Source: Synechococcus sp. CS-1325 (lineage in GTDB: Bacteria > Cyanobacteriota > Cyanobacteriia > PCC-6307 > Cyanobiaceae). Taken from it: 34,890 nucleotides of DNA. The position numbers and the translations under genes are program-made. Positions within the stretch are counted from its first letter, which is position 1, and each line of letters begins with the position of its first letter. A model generated the notes under the pieces. It saw nothing but the letters and a program-made list of their open reading frames with translations. It ran no database searches and was not told the DNA's origin. Below are positions 1-6,531 of the stretch, piece by piece. The DNA lies in assembly GCA_025128135.1 (NCBI GenBank), contig JAHLYW010000032.1:1-34890 (forward strand), in the 5' to 3' direction.

Positions 1-492
1 CTTAATGGTCTTGTTCTCCTCCCTTGAGTTTCGCTGTTTGGGAACAGGGACCAGTGTCGCATCGATGATCTGCCCTCCACGGGCCTCCAGACCCTCGGAC
101 CGCAGGTGCTCCTCAAAACGTTCAAAGAGCTCATCGATAACGCCCGCCTTGCGGAGACGCTCGCGGAAGAAGGCAATCGTGGTGGCATCAGGAATGGTAT
201 TCATCACTCCCAGTCCAACAAACTCCTCAAATGAGCGTCTGTCGTTGACTTGAAATTCCAGCTCCTCATCGCTGAGGTTGAACAGCTGCTGAAGCACCAG
301 CATCTTGAAGAGGATGAGCGGATCAATCCGTTTCCTGCCAGCATTGCTCTTCCGTTCCGGGCTGTAACCCTGCTCCAGCAGTGGCCTGAAGGCCTCCCAG
401 GGAATCGTCTCAGAGAGGGTCGGTAATGTTGGCTTCTTATTCTGAAGCCTGTGGATTCGCTTCTCCTCATCCCAGAATCCACGCTGTCCCAT
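1..492 (-). CDS. IS5-family transposase, C-terminal part beyond the window
   Basis: The minus frame starting at ATG 492 gives 164 uninterrupted residues and runs off the left edge. It begins MGQRGFWDEEKRIHRLQ and carries the IS5-family N-terminal features: GRKRIDPLILFKMLVLQQ (residues 52-69), the NLSDEELEFQVNDR segment (72-85), IPDATTIAFFRERL (100-113) and the first catalytic Asp in GQIIDATLVPVPKQRN (Asp144), followed by SREEN. These are the DNA-binding and first DDE portions of an IS5-type DDE transposase, which catalyses cut-and-paste movement of its own element. No frameshift or stop is visible in this portion, so it may be intact, but the two other catalytic residues lie outside the window. 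The element probably ends just upstream, near 573. Confidence 0.9.
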   Translation of the reverse strand, partial: MGQRGFWDEEKRIHRLQNKKPTLPTLSETIPWEAFRPLLEQGYSPERKSNAGRKRIDPLILFKMLVLQQLFNLSDEELEFQVNDRRSFEEFVGLGVMNTIPDATTIAFFRERLRKAGVIDELFERFEEHLRSEGLEARGGQIIDATLVPVPKQRNSREENKTIK

Positions 493-549
493 TCAGCTGT
501 GTTGAACTGAACCAATTCTATTGCTTATTTCAAAGTCTGTCAGGGAGCG

Positions 550-576
550 ACGTAAATTTTTCGAGGTGCCCTTAAG
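550..576. repeat. Probable terminal end of the IS5-type element
   Basis: Read on the minus strand, the sequence begins AAGGGCACCTCGAAAAATTT about 80 bases before the transposase start. This is the distance and composition expected for an IS terminal inverted repeat (G/C-rich tip followed by an A-run). The partner repeat lies outside the window, so neither the exact tip nor a target duplication can be confirmed. This is an inference from position. Confidence 0.35.
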
Positions 577-597
577 AACCCCTTGATGCAGGATCAC

Positions 598-640
598 TTG
601 GCGAACTTCTGGATTTCTCGGTATAATTGGGATAGGAGGT
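598..640 (+). promoter_or_regulatory. Promoter and ribosome binding site of the nucleotidyltransferase remnant
   Basis: A perfect -10 hexamer TATAAT lies at 622-627, with a plausible -35 TTGGCG at 598-603 (18-base spacer). A strong Shine-Dalgarno sequence AGGAGGT (634-640) stands five bases before ATG 646. Expression signals thus survive although the reading frame behind them is broken. They lie immediately outside the IS element end. Confidence 0.5.
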
Positions 641-645
641 GAGTC

Positions 646-822
646 ATGTCAGTCCTCATCCAAGAGAAGAGGGAGGAAATCGCTGCAGCTTGCTAGCGAT
701 ACGGGATTGAGCGTCTGCTTATCTGTGGCTCAGCTTTGAGAGAGGTCTTTAGACCTGGAGAAAGCGATAGCAACCTTCTTGTTGAGGTTTGCCCATTGGA
801 AATCACCAAGCGCTTCCACTGA
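646..822 (+). pseudogene. Remnant of minimal nucleotidyltransferase (MNT/antitoxin-like) gene
   Basis: Translation from ATG 646 gives MSVLIQEKREEIAAAC, then an in-frame TAG (codon 17), then RYGIERLLICGSALREVF and RPGESDSNLLVEV, ending at TGA 820-822. This matches the start of MNT-domain proteins of the MntA/HepT toxin-antitoxin type: an RYGV-like helix, the GSA(L)R nucleotide-binding loop, and a degraded SD(I/L)DLLVEF metal site in which the second Asp is replaced by Asn. The internal stop, the altered catalytic motif and the length (58 codons against about 100 in the family) mark it as a pseudogene. No HepT partner is visible downstream. The nearby IS element is a likely agent of decay. Reading through the TAG from the good ribosome site is possible but unlikely. 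Confidence 0.7.
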
Positions 823-903
823 AGATGGTTCTGGCTCCTGCCTGAGCTCACTGCCGCCAGGCGATGGCAAGCGGCAGGCCAAAATAAACAACCACAGCTA
901 CTC

Positions 904-1185
904 GTGAGATTCAAATCGCACCTACGTTTGCTGTTGGTTGTCTTCGCAGGCTTCGCCCTGCTTACAAGCGGCATCTACCTGCTCATGCCATTGCATGGAG
1001 CCATCGGCACGGGGCTCTCGTTCATCCTTCTTCCAGGTGTCGCGATGTACTCGGCACTCAACGGGTCACTGTTGTTTGGTGCTGGCTTCGGCCCGTTTGG
1101 CAACGGCTTGATCATCGTGTTTGGCTCGGCTGCAGCATGGACTTCGCTGGTCGTGGCGTTCTGTGGGGCCCCAGGGCGCCAATGA
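904..1185 (+). CDS. Small hydrophobic membrane protein, unknown function
   Basis: A 93-residue frame from GTG 904. It has a basic N-terminus (MRFKSHLR) followed by three hydrophobic stretches, roughly residues 9-28, 32-52 and 62-86, rich in Gly, Leu and Ala, and a short polar tail (CGAPGRQ). The pattern fits a small inner-membrane protein with three membrane passes. I do not recognise a family. No good Shine-Dalgarno sequence precedes the GTG, and the gene stands alone between the broken nucleotidyltransferase and the molybdenum-cofactor genes. Its composition is protein-like rather than a shadow of another gene, since nothing convincing lies on the opposite strand. The start and reality of the gene are uncertain. 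Confidence 0.5.
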   Translation: MRFKSHLRLLLVVFAGFALLTSGIYLLMPLHGAIGTGLSFILLPGVAMYSALNGSLLFGAGFGPFGNGLIIVFGSAAAWTSLVVAFCGAPGRQ

Positions 1186-1286
1186 TCTGTGTATCGACTG
1201 AGACGCCTTCGACGGCGCGGTTGTGGCGTCTGCGTTGCTCTGGGCTGGTTCAGGGCAGATGAGCGGCAGGCTGCCGCCGCCTGAAT

Positions 1287-2108
1287 TCACTCCAGCAGGG
1301 TCACCGCATCTCCCACCGCCACGGCGCCGGGCTGCAGCACCGACAGCAGGACCCCCGCCACCACCCTGTTGTGGCGGGCTGTGGCGCGCAGGATCTCGAT
1401 CTGCTCGGGGATGGCCCCCTGCGCCAAGGTGGTGACCACGCAGCGGGGACAGCCCTGCTCCACCTTCAGCTCCAGGCTGGCGCCCAGGCGCAGCCGGCGG
1501 CCGATCCAGCCCTCCTCCACGAAGCCGCTGGCCCCGCCCGCGGCGGCGATCAGCAGGTTGGGGCGGAACCGCTCCACCGCGAAATCCAGCTGGGGCTCGA
1601 GCTGGCGCAACCGCTCCAGGCTGGCGGTGCTGATGGCGTGAATCGGGCTGGAATCGAAGAAGGTGCCGGCCGGCATCACCAGTTCGTTCACCACATCCTG
1701 AAAGGCCCGCTGCTCGATCGGGGGCCAGTACTGATCCAGGCTGGCCCCCTCGGGTGGTCGGTCCAGCAGGCTCACGCGGCGATCGAACCAGCCGGAGAGA
1801 GTGGTGTTGATGGCCGGATCACTGCTGAGGATGGCTTCTGATCCCGCCGCTTCGATCCGCACCGGCGGCGGCGGCGCCTCCGGCAGGGGCATGGCCTCGA
1901 AGCGGGCCCTGCAGCCCAGCAGGCCCCGCCACAAGCGCGGATTCTTGGCGCTGGCCACCCGATCGGTGGCGTGATCCCAGAGGGCATAGGCCCGGTCGCC
2001 GCAGAGGCCGCGCTCGGTGACGGGAACCTGCTGCAGCGACTCCCCCAGCATCGACTTGACCGGATAACGCCACAGCGCCTCAACCAGGCCCACCAGCTGG
2101 CCGCTCAT
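1287..2108 (-). CDS. MOSC domain-containing protein (MOSC N-terminal beta barrel plus MOSC)
   Basis: A 273-residue protein with the MOSC N-terminal barrel motif near the start (ALWRYPVKSMLGESLQ, RGLCGDRAYALWD) and a C-terminal MOSC domain containing RFRPNLLI and the cysteine motif GCPRCVVTTLAQG. The family includes YcbX, mARC and the C-terminal part of Moco sulfurase, which bind the molybdenum cofactor. The conserved Cys in the GCPRC segment matches the cofactor-binding position of that family. The start codon overlaps the stop of the upstream moaB gene by four bases (ATGA), indicating translational coupling. The neighbourhood of five Moco biosynthesis genes supports a role in handling or using Moco. 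Substrate unknown. Confidence 0.88.
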   Translation of the reverse strand: MSGQLVGLVEALWRYPVKSMLGESLQQVPVTERGLCGDRAYALWDHATDRVASAKNPRLWRGLLGCRARFEAMPLPEAPPPPVRIEAAGSEAILSSDPAINTTLSGWFDRRVSLLDRPPEGASLDQYWPPIEQRAFQDVVNELVMPAGTFFDSSPIHAISTASLERLRQLEPQLDFAVERFRPNLLIAAAGGASGFVEEGWIGRRLRLGASLELKVEQGCPRCVVTTLAQGAIPEQIEILRATARHNRVVAGVLLSVLQPGAVAVGDAVTLLE

Positions 2109-2644
2109 CGCTCCACCAGCCGCAGCGAATCCTCGGTGAGCCGCGGCAGCAGCTGCACCAGGTTGCAGGGGCGGGTGTCGCCATCGAGCTGGGCGCGGAT
2201 CAGGCGGTCCCAGGCCGTGGTCACGGCATCCAGCGATCCCGGCAGCACGAACAGCACCGTGCCGTTGGCCACCCCGGCCAGGCAGCGGCTCTGGAGGCTG
2301 CTGGTGCCGATCGTCTCGAAGGAGAGCACCCGGAACAGCTCGCCGAACCCCTCGATCGTCTTGTCGAGCAGCGGACGGACCGCCTCCGGCGTGCCGTCCC
2401 GGCCGGTCAGCCCGGTGCCGCCGGTGCTGATCACCACCTGAACGGCGGGATCGGCGATCCAGCCGCTCACCACCGCACGGATGGCGTAGCGGTTGTCGGC
2501 CACGAGCTGGCGGTCCTGCAACCGATGGCCCGCCTCACCCAGCCGGTCGAGCAGACGATCACCGGAAGGGTCAGCCAGACCAGGGTCGGCGCTGCGCCGA
2601 TCGGAAACGGTGAGCAGGGCTATCGCAAGGCTCAAGGGCAGCAA
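2105..2644 (-). CDS. moaB: Molybdenum cofactor biosynthesis protein MoaB (MogA/MoaB family)
   Basis: 179 residues with the MoCF-binding fold. LAIALLTVSDRRS opens the domain, the molybdopterin-binding loop appears as VISTGGTGLTGRDGTPEAV, and GTSSLQSRCLAG and VLFVLPGS follow. The MoaB/MogA family adenylylates molybdopterin before metal insertion by MoeA, which is encoded about 4 kb away. The usual acidic residue after TGR is present (TGRDGT). Length fits the family. It is the first gene of a two-gene unit with the MOSC protein (ATGA overlap at 2105-2108). MogA and MoaB are hard to separate from sequence; the size and N-terminus favour MoaB. Confidence 0.9.
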   Translation of the reverse strand: MLPLSLAIALLTVSDRRSADPGLADPSGDRLLDRLGEAGHRLQDRQLVADNRYAIRAVVSGWIADPAVQVVISTGGTGLTGRDGTPEAVRPLLDKTIEGFGELFRVLSFETIGTSSLQSRCLAGVANGTVLFVLPGSLDAVTTAWDRLIRAQLDGDTRPCNLVQLLPRLTEDSLRLVER

Positions 2645-2677
2645 TCACGATTCACTGGCAGGAGCCTAGGGAGGCCG

Positions 2678-4255
2678 TCAACAGAGCAGGATCGGCGCCA
2701 GCTGGGTCTGCTGCCACTGCTTGTTCAGCCGCTCGGTGACCAGGGGGATCAGCCTGAGCCGCAGTGGCCGCCCTGCCCCGACCTCCACCCGCAACGCTGA
2801 GTAGGGCCGCCGCAGCCGTGCCCCCTGGCCGCTGCGGCCGACGAACAGCTCGGAGCGGGCCAGGGTGGCCGGCTGCCCGCCGACGCTGCCGCCCAGATCG
2901 GCGCCCTCCGGCCGTTGACGGCGCAGGCTGTAGCCACTGCCGCCACAGATCACCCAGGGGATGTGGGCATCACCGTGGCCGGTGGCGCCGGTGCGGAGCA
3001 CCTCCAGGCAATGGGCGTGGCCCATCAGCACCAGGCTGAGCAGCGGTTGGCGCGGGTCACGGTCATCGGGACCAAGCTCGGCCGCCACCTGATCGAGCAC
3101 CTGGCGAAGCCGGTGCCGCACCGCCAGGGTCTGCCCCTGAAACCACTTGGTGGCTTCCGTGACATAGGGCGGATGGTGAAGCACCAGGACCCTGCCCCGC
3201 ACCGCCGGATTGCGCCAGGACGCCACCAGCCGATCCTTCAGCCAGCCCAGTTGTTCATGGTCGACCGTCTGGGCCGCCTCATCACGGTCCAGCTGCTTCT
3301 CGATGTCGTTGAGCTGCTCCTCGATCGCCTCCAGCTCTCCGGCCAGGTCATCGGCCCTGTCGCCTTGATCATCCGGATCGAGGGAAGCCGTCCAGCTGCC
3401 CCCGAGGGAGAGGCGCAAGCGGGTTCGCTCCAGGATCAATCGCTGCCGCAGGGCGCCCAGTTCGGCCTGGCCGGCCGCTGGATCCGAGCGGGGTCCGGCC
3501 AGGGGCTGATTGAAGGTGTTGGAATCCAGCGCAAAAACATCCAGCCCGGCCACCCTGAAGCTGTAATAGCGATTGGGCAGGCGGGTGAATCGGGAAGGCC
3601 TGTAGCTGAGGCAGCGCTCCCCATCCAGCTCACTGGCGTAGCACTGATCAAGGTGGTTGCCCAGCTCACTTTCCGGGAGGTGCTGGAGAACATCGAGAAA
3701 TGCGCAGGCATAGGCTTCGCCGCGGCGGGATCCATGCCAGCCGACATCCAGATCGAGCAGGGGGCTCAACAGCTGCCGGAGCGGGGCGGTCAGACCGGAG
3801 AGCAGCCCCAGGGGTGGAGGCAGATCGTAGTAGTCGTGGTTGCCGAGAACCGGAAAGAAGGGAGTGTTGAAAATCATCCGGTCGTAGGCGATGCGATCGG
3901 GATGATCGCCATCCACCAACCATTCGCGGTAGGGAACAATGAAGTTGTTGCGATATTGCTCGCTGGAGCCAACCTGATACACCACATCGCCGGTGTGCAG
4001 GATGAAGCTCGCCCCCTGGCCGTGGCGGAGCATCAATTCAGCCACCTGACGCTGGGGCCGCTGGCGGCGATGCCGACCCGTGCCGCTGTCCCCCAGCACC
4101 AGAAAGGCAAAGGCCGCATCAGCATCGAGCCCCGAATCAAACACCAACCGCGTCTGATCGATCTGCCGGGAGGTGATTGCAGGATGCCGCCAACGCACCC
4201 GCTCCTTCATGCAGCCGATCTTGACGGCAATCGAAGGCTCGATGGTCCAACCCAT
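2678..4255 (-). CDS. Calcineurin-like metallophosphoesterase with coiled-coil insertion
   Basis: 525 residues from ATG 4255. I chose this start because it lies four bases after the stop of the upstream lipid-kinase gene; longer starts would overlap that gene by nearly 90 bases. The metallophosphoesterase motifs occur in order: LGDSG (54-58), TGDVVY (88-93), GNHDYY (138-143), then VLHHPPY and LMGHAHCLEV in the C-terminal half, giving the full set of metal ligands. Between GNHD and HHPP lies a long insertion with a charged heptad-like stretch (AGELEAIEEQLNDIEKQL) that probably forms a coiled coil. There is no obvious signal peptide. The substrate cannot be told. Close linkage to a lipid kinase suggests, but does not prove, action on a phospholipid or phosphosugar. 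Confidence 0.85.
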   Translation of the reverse strand: MGWTIEPSIAVKIGCMKERVRWRHPAITSRQIDQTRLVFDSGLDADAAFAFLVLGDSGTGRHRRQRPQRQVAELMLRHGQGASFILHTGDVVYQVGSSEQYRNNFIVPYREWLVDGDHPDRIAYDRMIFNTPFFPVLGNHDYYDLPPPLGLLSGLTAPLRQLLSPLLDLDVGWHGSRRGEAYACAFLDVLQHLPESELGNHLDQCYASELDGERCLSYRPSRFTRLPNRYYSFRVAGLDVFALDSNTFNQPLAGPRSDPAAGQAELGALRQRLILERTRLRLSLGGSWTASLDPDDQGDRADDLAGELEAIEEQLNDIEKQLDRDEAAQTVDHEQLGWLKDRLVASWRNPAVRGRVLVLHHPPYVTEATKWFQGQTLAVRHRLRQVLDQVAAELGPDDRDPRQPLLSLVLMGHAHCLEVLRTGATGHGDAHIPWVICGGSGYSLRRQRPEGADLGGSVGGQPATLARSELFVGRSGQGARLRRPYSALRVEVGAGRPLRLRLIPLVTERLNKQWQQTQLAPILLC

Positions 4256-4259
4256 GGGT

Positions 4260-5564
4260 TCAGATCCCGACCAGCGGCGTGAAGACAGTGAGACTGGCGG
4301 GCAAGCACTCGAAGGTGATCGGGTTGGCTTCCACGATCTCCCCATCGATCACCAGGAGCTGCGGTGGATTGGTCAGGATGCGAATCGTGGAAGCGCGGAA
4401 GCAAAGCAGATCATCGCGGTCGGTGGGGGACTGAACGATCGCCGAAGCCGCCAGTGAGGCCAGCGCATTCAAACCCTGCAGGCGGTTGGCGGGGGTGCCG
4501 ATCGTCACTTCCAGCTGTCCATCATCGGGAATCACCTGACCGAATCCCTGGGCCAGCACGGAGGTGGGTGGCGCCACATTCGCCACGGTGATCGCCACGG
4601 CCTGAAGGTCGATTCGTCTGCCGTCGATGTCGAGGGTGGCCTCGAAGGCAGCCTGATTGGCCAACTGCTGGGCACCGGCCAGCACATAGGCGAGCAGGCC
4701 AAGCAGATTCTTGAGTTCCCGGGTGGCACGGTTCACCATCCCCGCCTCAAAGCCCAGGCCGGCCAGCAGGATCATCGGCATCGAATTGCACCGGGCCGCG
4801 TCGATCACCCGGCTGTGGCCCGCCAGGATCGTGTTGCAGGCACCCCGCAGATCGATGGGGATGCCGAGTGCCTGGGAAAACGCATTGGCGGTGCCCCGCG
4901 GAATGATCCCGATCGGGATGCCGGTGCCGATCACGGCACCAGCCACCGCCGACACCGTTCCATCGCCTCCCGAAGCCAGGATCATCGTGGTGCCGGGATC
5001 ACTCTCGGGCTGGGCCTGAATCGTGGCGACAATGGCGCGAGCCTGATCGGCGGGATCCAGATCAGGCTTGGTGATCACCACATTCAGGAGAATCTGGGGC
5101 TCCAGAATCGAGCGGATCATCGCCAGCTCCTGCTGGGAGTTGCCCTGGCCAGCCACCGGATTGAAGATCAGATAGGCGATCCGGCTGTGGGCCAATCCAC
5201 GCATCGCCAGGTCGGCGGTGGCTTCATTGAGGGCCAGGGGCGTGTTCTCGATCGCACAAGCCCTGATCAGCAGGAGCAGATCGGCGGTGGCGTGAAGAAA
5301 GGCCTCGGCGCTCACGAAATAGATGATCGCCGACAGCTCAGCCGCCATCACCCTGGCGGCCAGCTCGATATCACCGCCGGCTTCGAGTGGCTTCAGTTCC
5401 GCCAGCTCCAGAGACGCCGTCCGACCGTCGAGTCGAAACGACCGGGCCAGCTCCGGCGTGGTGATGACCTGGAAAGCGGCCAGGGCAGGCTTGTACTGAC
5501 CCACCCAGGTGAGCAGGGCTTCCAGCTCGGATGGATGGGCCAGCAGGGCGAGGGTCTGGGACAT
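4260..5564 (-). CDS. Methylglyoxal-synthase-like domain fused to diacylglycerol/lipid kinase (YegS/BmrU type)
   Basis: 434 residues. Residues 1 to about 125 resemble methylglyoxal synthase (LALLAHPSELEALLTWV, AGGDIELAARV, NTPLALNEATADL). The rest is a DAGK-catalytic lipid kinase with IFNPVAGQGN, the nucleotide loop SGGDGTVSAVAGAV, IIPRGTANAFSQALGIP and a C-terminal VIDGE motif. In MgsA the active site uses an Asp in the GGD motif and another in a FxxDPL motif. Here the GGD Asp is kept, but the second motif reads YFVSAEAF with no Asp, so the synthase domain is probably catalytically dead or regulatory. The kinase part should phosphorylate a lipid such as diacylglycerol at the membrane. It is followed after four bases by the metallophosphoesterase, so the two are co-transcribed. 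Confidence 0.88.
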   Translation of the reverse strand: MSQTLALLAHPSELEALLTWVGQYKPALAAFQVITTPELARSFRLDGRTASLELAELKPLEAGGDIELAARVMAAELSAIIYFVSAEAFLHATADLLLLIRACAIENTPLALNEATADLAMRGLAHSRIAYLIFNPVAGQGNSQQELAMIRSILEPQILLNVVITKPDLDPADQARAIVATIQAQPESDPGTTMILASGGDGTVSAVAGAVIGTGIPIGIIPRGTANAFSQALGIPIDLRGACNTILAGHSRVIDAARCNSMPMILLAGLGFEAGMVNRATRELKNLLGLLAYVLAGAQQLANQAAFEATLDIDGRRIDLQAVAITVANVAPPTSVLAQGFGQVIPDDGQLEVTIGTPANRLQGLNALASLAASAIVQSPTDRDDLLCFRASTIRILTNPPQLLVIDGEIVEANPITFECLPASLTVFTPLVGI

Positions 5565-5665
5565 CGCGCCTGGAAGCTGCCTTCATGGTGGATGGCCCTG
5601 ATCCTATGGAGCAGAGGCCGGCTCAGCCAAGCCAGATTTCTTTCCCGAACCAGGAGGAGGGGCCA

Positions 5666-5692
5666 CTGCTGCTGCTGCTGCTGTTGCTGCTG
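5666..5692. repeat. CTG trinucleotide repeat, nine units
   Basis: Nine consecutive CTG-type units (the seventh is TTG) lie in the 191-base divergent interval between the lipid kinase and moaD. The tract could vary in length by slippage and so change promoter spacing for either gene. It is not inside a confident gene. Confidence 0.85.
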
Positions 5693-5755
5693 CGCCTCTC
5701 CGGCTGAATCACAGGAGCGGCAGGATGACTTCTCCTTACTGCCTCGTTCAGCGCC

Positions 5756-6007
5756 GTGATCACCGCATCGATCACCGTGCGGCTGTTCGCCGCGCTCCGG
5801 GAGCGGGCCGGGTGGGCGGAGCGCCAGGTGGCGCTCCCCGCCGGCGCCGCTGCCCCCACCCCGGCCAGCCTGTGGCGGCAGCTGGGTCTGGGGGACACGC
5901 TGCCGGCGCAGGTGCGGGTGGCGGTGAACCAGGTGTTCGCCAGCGCCGATCAGCGGCTGGAGCCGGGCGCGGAGGTGGCCTTCCTGCCACCGATCAGTGG
6001 GGGCTGA
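5756..6007 (+). CDS. moaD: Molybdopterin synthase small (sulfur-carrier) subunit MoaD
   Basis: 83 residues from GTG 5756. It has a ubiquitin-like beta-grasp protein profile: ITVRLFAALRERAGW at the N-terminus, a central VRVAVNQVFA strand, and AEVAFLPPISGG at the end. The terminal Gly-Gly is the hallmark of MoaD, which is thiocarboxylated there and hands sulfur to cyclic pyranopterin monophosphate within the MoaD/MoaE synthase. moaE begins five bases after the stop. The GTG lacks a strong Shine-Dalgarno sequence; a better-placed AGGAGCGGCAGG precedes ATG 5725, but that ATG is in the moaE frame, so the start here is uncertain by a few codons. Length is normal. Confidence 0.92.
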   Translation: MITASITVRLFAALRERAGWAERQVALPAGAAAPTPASLWRQLGLGDTLPAQVRVAVNQVFASADQRLEPGAEVAFLPPISGG

Positions 6008-6012
6008 GGGCG

Positions 6013-6486
6013 ATGGCTGATCCGCTTCCGGGCAACATCGCCCTGCAGTTGCAGCTGCACCCCGAACGCTTCGATCCGCTCGTCGCCCTTGCGGCGTGGC
6101 AGCGGAGCCTGGCGGCCAGCGGCGCCGAGCCCGCCGCCGCCGAAGCCCACTTCATCGGCCGGGTGCGGGGTGTCACGGCGGCGGGAGTGCCGCTGGAGGC
6201 CCTGGAGCTGGAGCACTACCCCGGCATGACCGAAGCGCAGATCTCTCGCCTCGCCGCCGACTGCGCCCAGCGCCATGGCCTGCGGGCCGTGCGGGTGGAT
6301 CACCGCGTGGGGCGGGTGCTGCCTGGTGAAGCGATCGTGCTGGTGGCGGTGACCGCCGACCGGCGCGGCCCGACCCAGCGCGGTGGCCAGGAGCTGCTTG
6401 AAGCCCTCAAACATGAGGCTCCCTTCTGGAAGCGGGAGTGGAGCGGCGGCGTGGGCGCCTGGGTGGAGGGCAACACGGCGTTCTGA
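6013..6486 (+). CDS. moaE: Molybdopterin synthase catalytic subunit MoaE
   Basis: 157 residues from ATG 6013, chosen because it follows the moaD stop by five bases; the open frame extends further upstream only through moaD. Family features are visible: AEAHFIGRVRG near residue 45 (the conserved Arg), LELEHYPGMTEAQI, VRVDHRVGRVLPGE, and the active-site segment LLEALKHEAPFWKREW with both conserved lysines. MoaE inserts two sulfur atoms into cyclic pyranopterin monophosphate to make molybdopterin, using MoaD as donor. It converges with moeA on the other strand, with 43 bases between the stops. Confidence 0.95.
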   Translation: MADPLPGNIALQLQLHPERFDPLVALAAWQRSLAASGAEPAAAEAHFIGRVRGVTAAGVPLEALELEHYPGMTEAQISRLAADCAQRHGLRAVRVDHRVGRVLPGEAIVLVAVTADRRGPTQRGGQELLEALKHEAPFWKREWSGGVGAWVEGNTAF

Positions 6487-6502
6487 GCAGCAGCGTCATG
6501 CA

Positions 6503-6531
6503 GAAGGTTGTTCAACGCAGCGACAGCCTTC
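6503..6531. terminator. Possible bidirectional stem-loop between moaE and moeA
   Basis: The arms GAAGGTTGT (6503-6511) and ACAGCCTTC (6523-6531) form a 9-base stem with one G-T pair and an 11-base loop between two convergent genes; it touches the moeA stop codon. There is no T-run on either side, so it would be a weak or Rho-assisted terminator at best. Confidence 0.3.

Noticed and set aside
2915..4282. 455-codon open frame opposite the metallophosphoesterase
   Set aside because: It is a shadow of a GC-rich gene: the true protein on the minus strand has complete catalytic motifs, and this one has a repetitive His/Gln/Arg-rich composition.
5725..6012. Frame from ATG 5725, well placed behind AGGAGCGGCAGG, that continues through moaD into moaE
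   Set aside because: The translated part before ATG 6013 is Ala/Gly/Arg-rich and matches the moaD gene read in the wrong frame; moaD itself has a clear protein signature ending in Gly-Gly.
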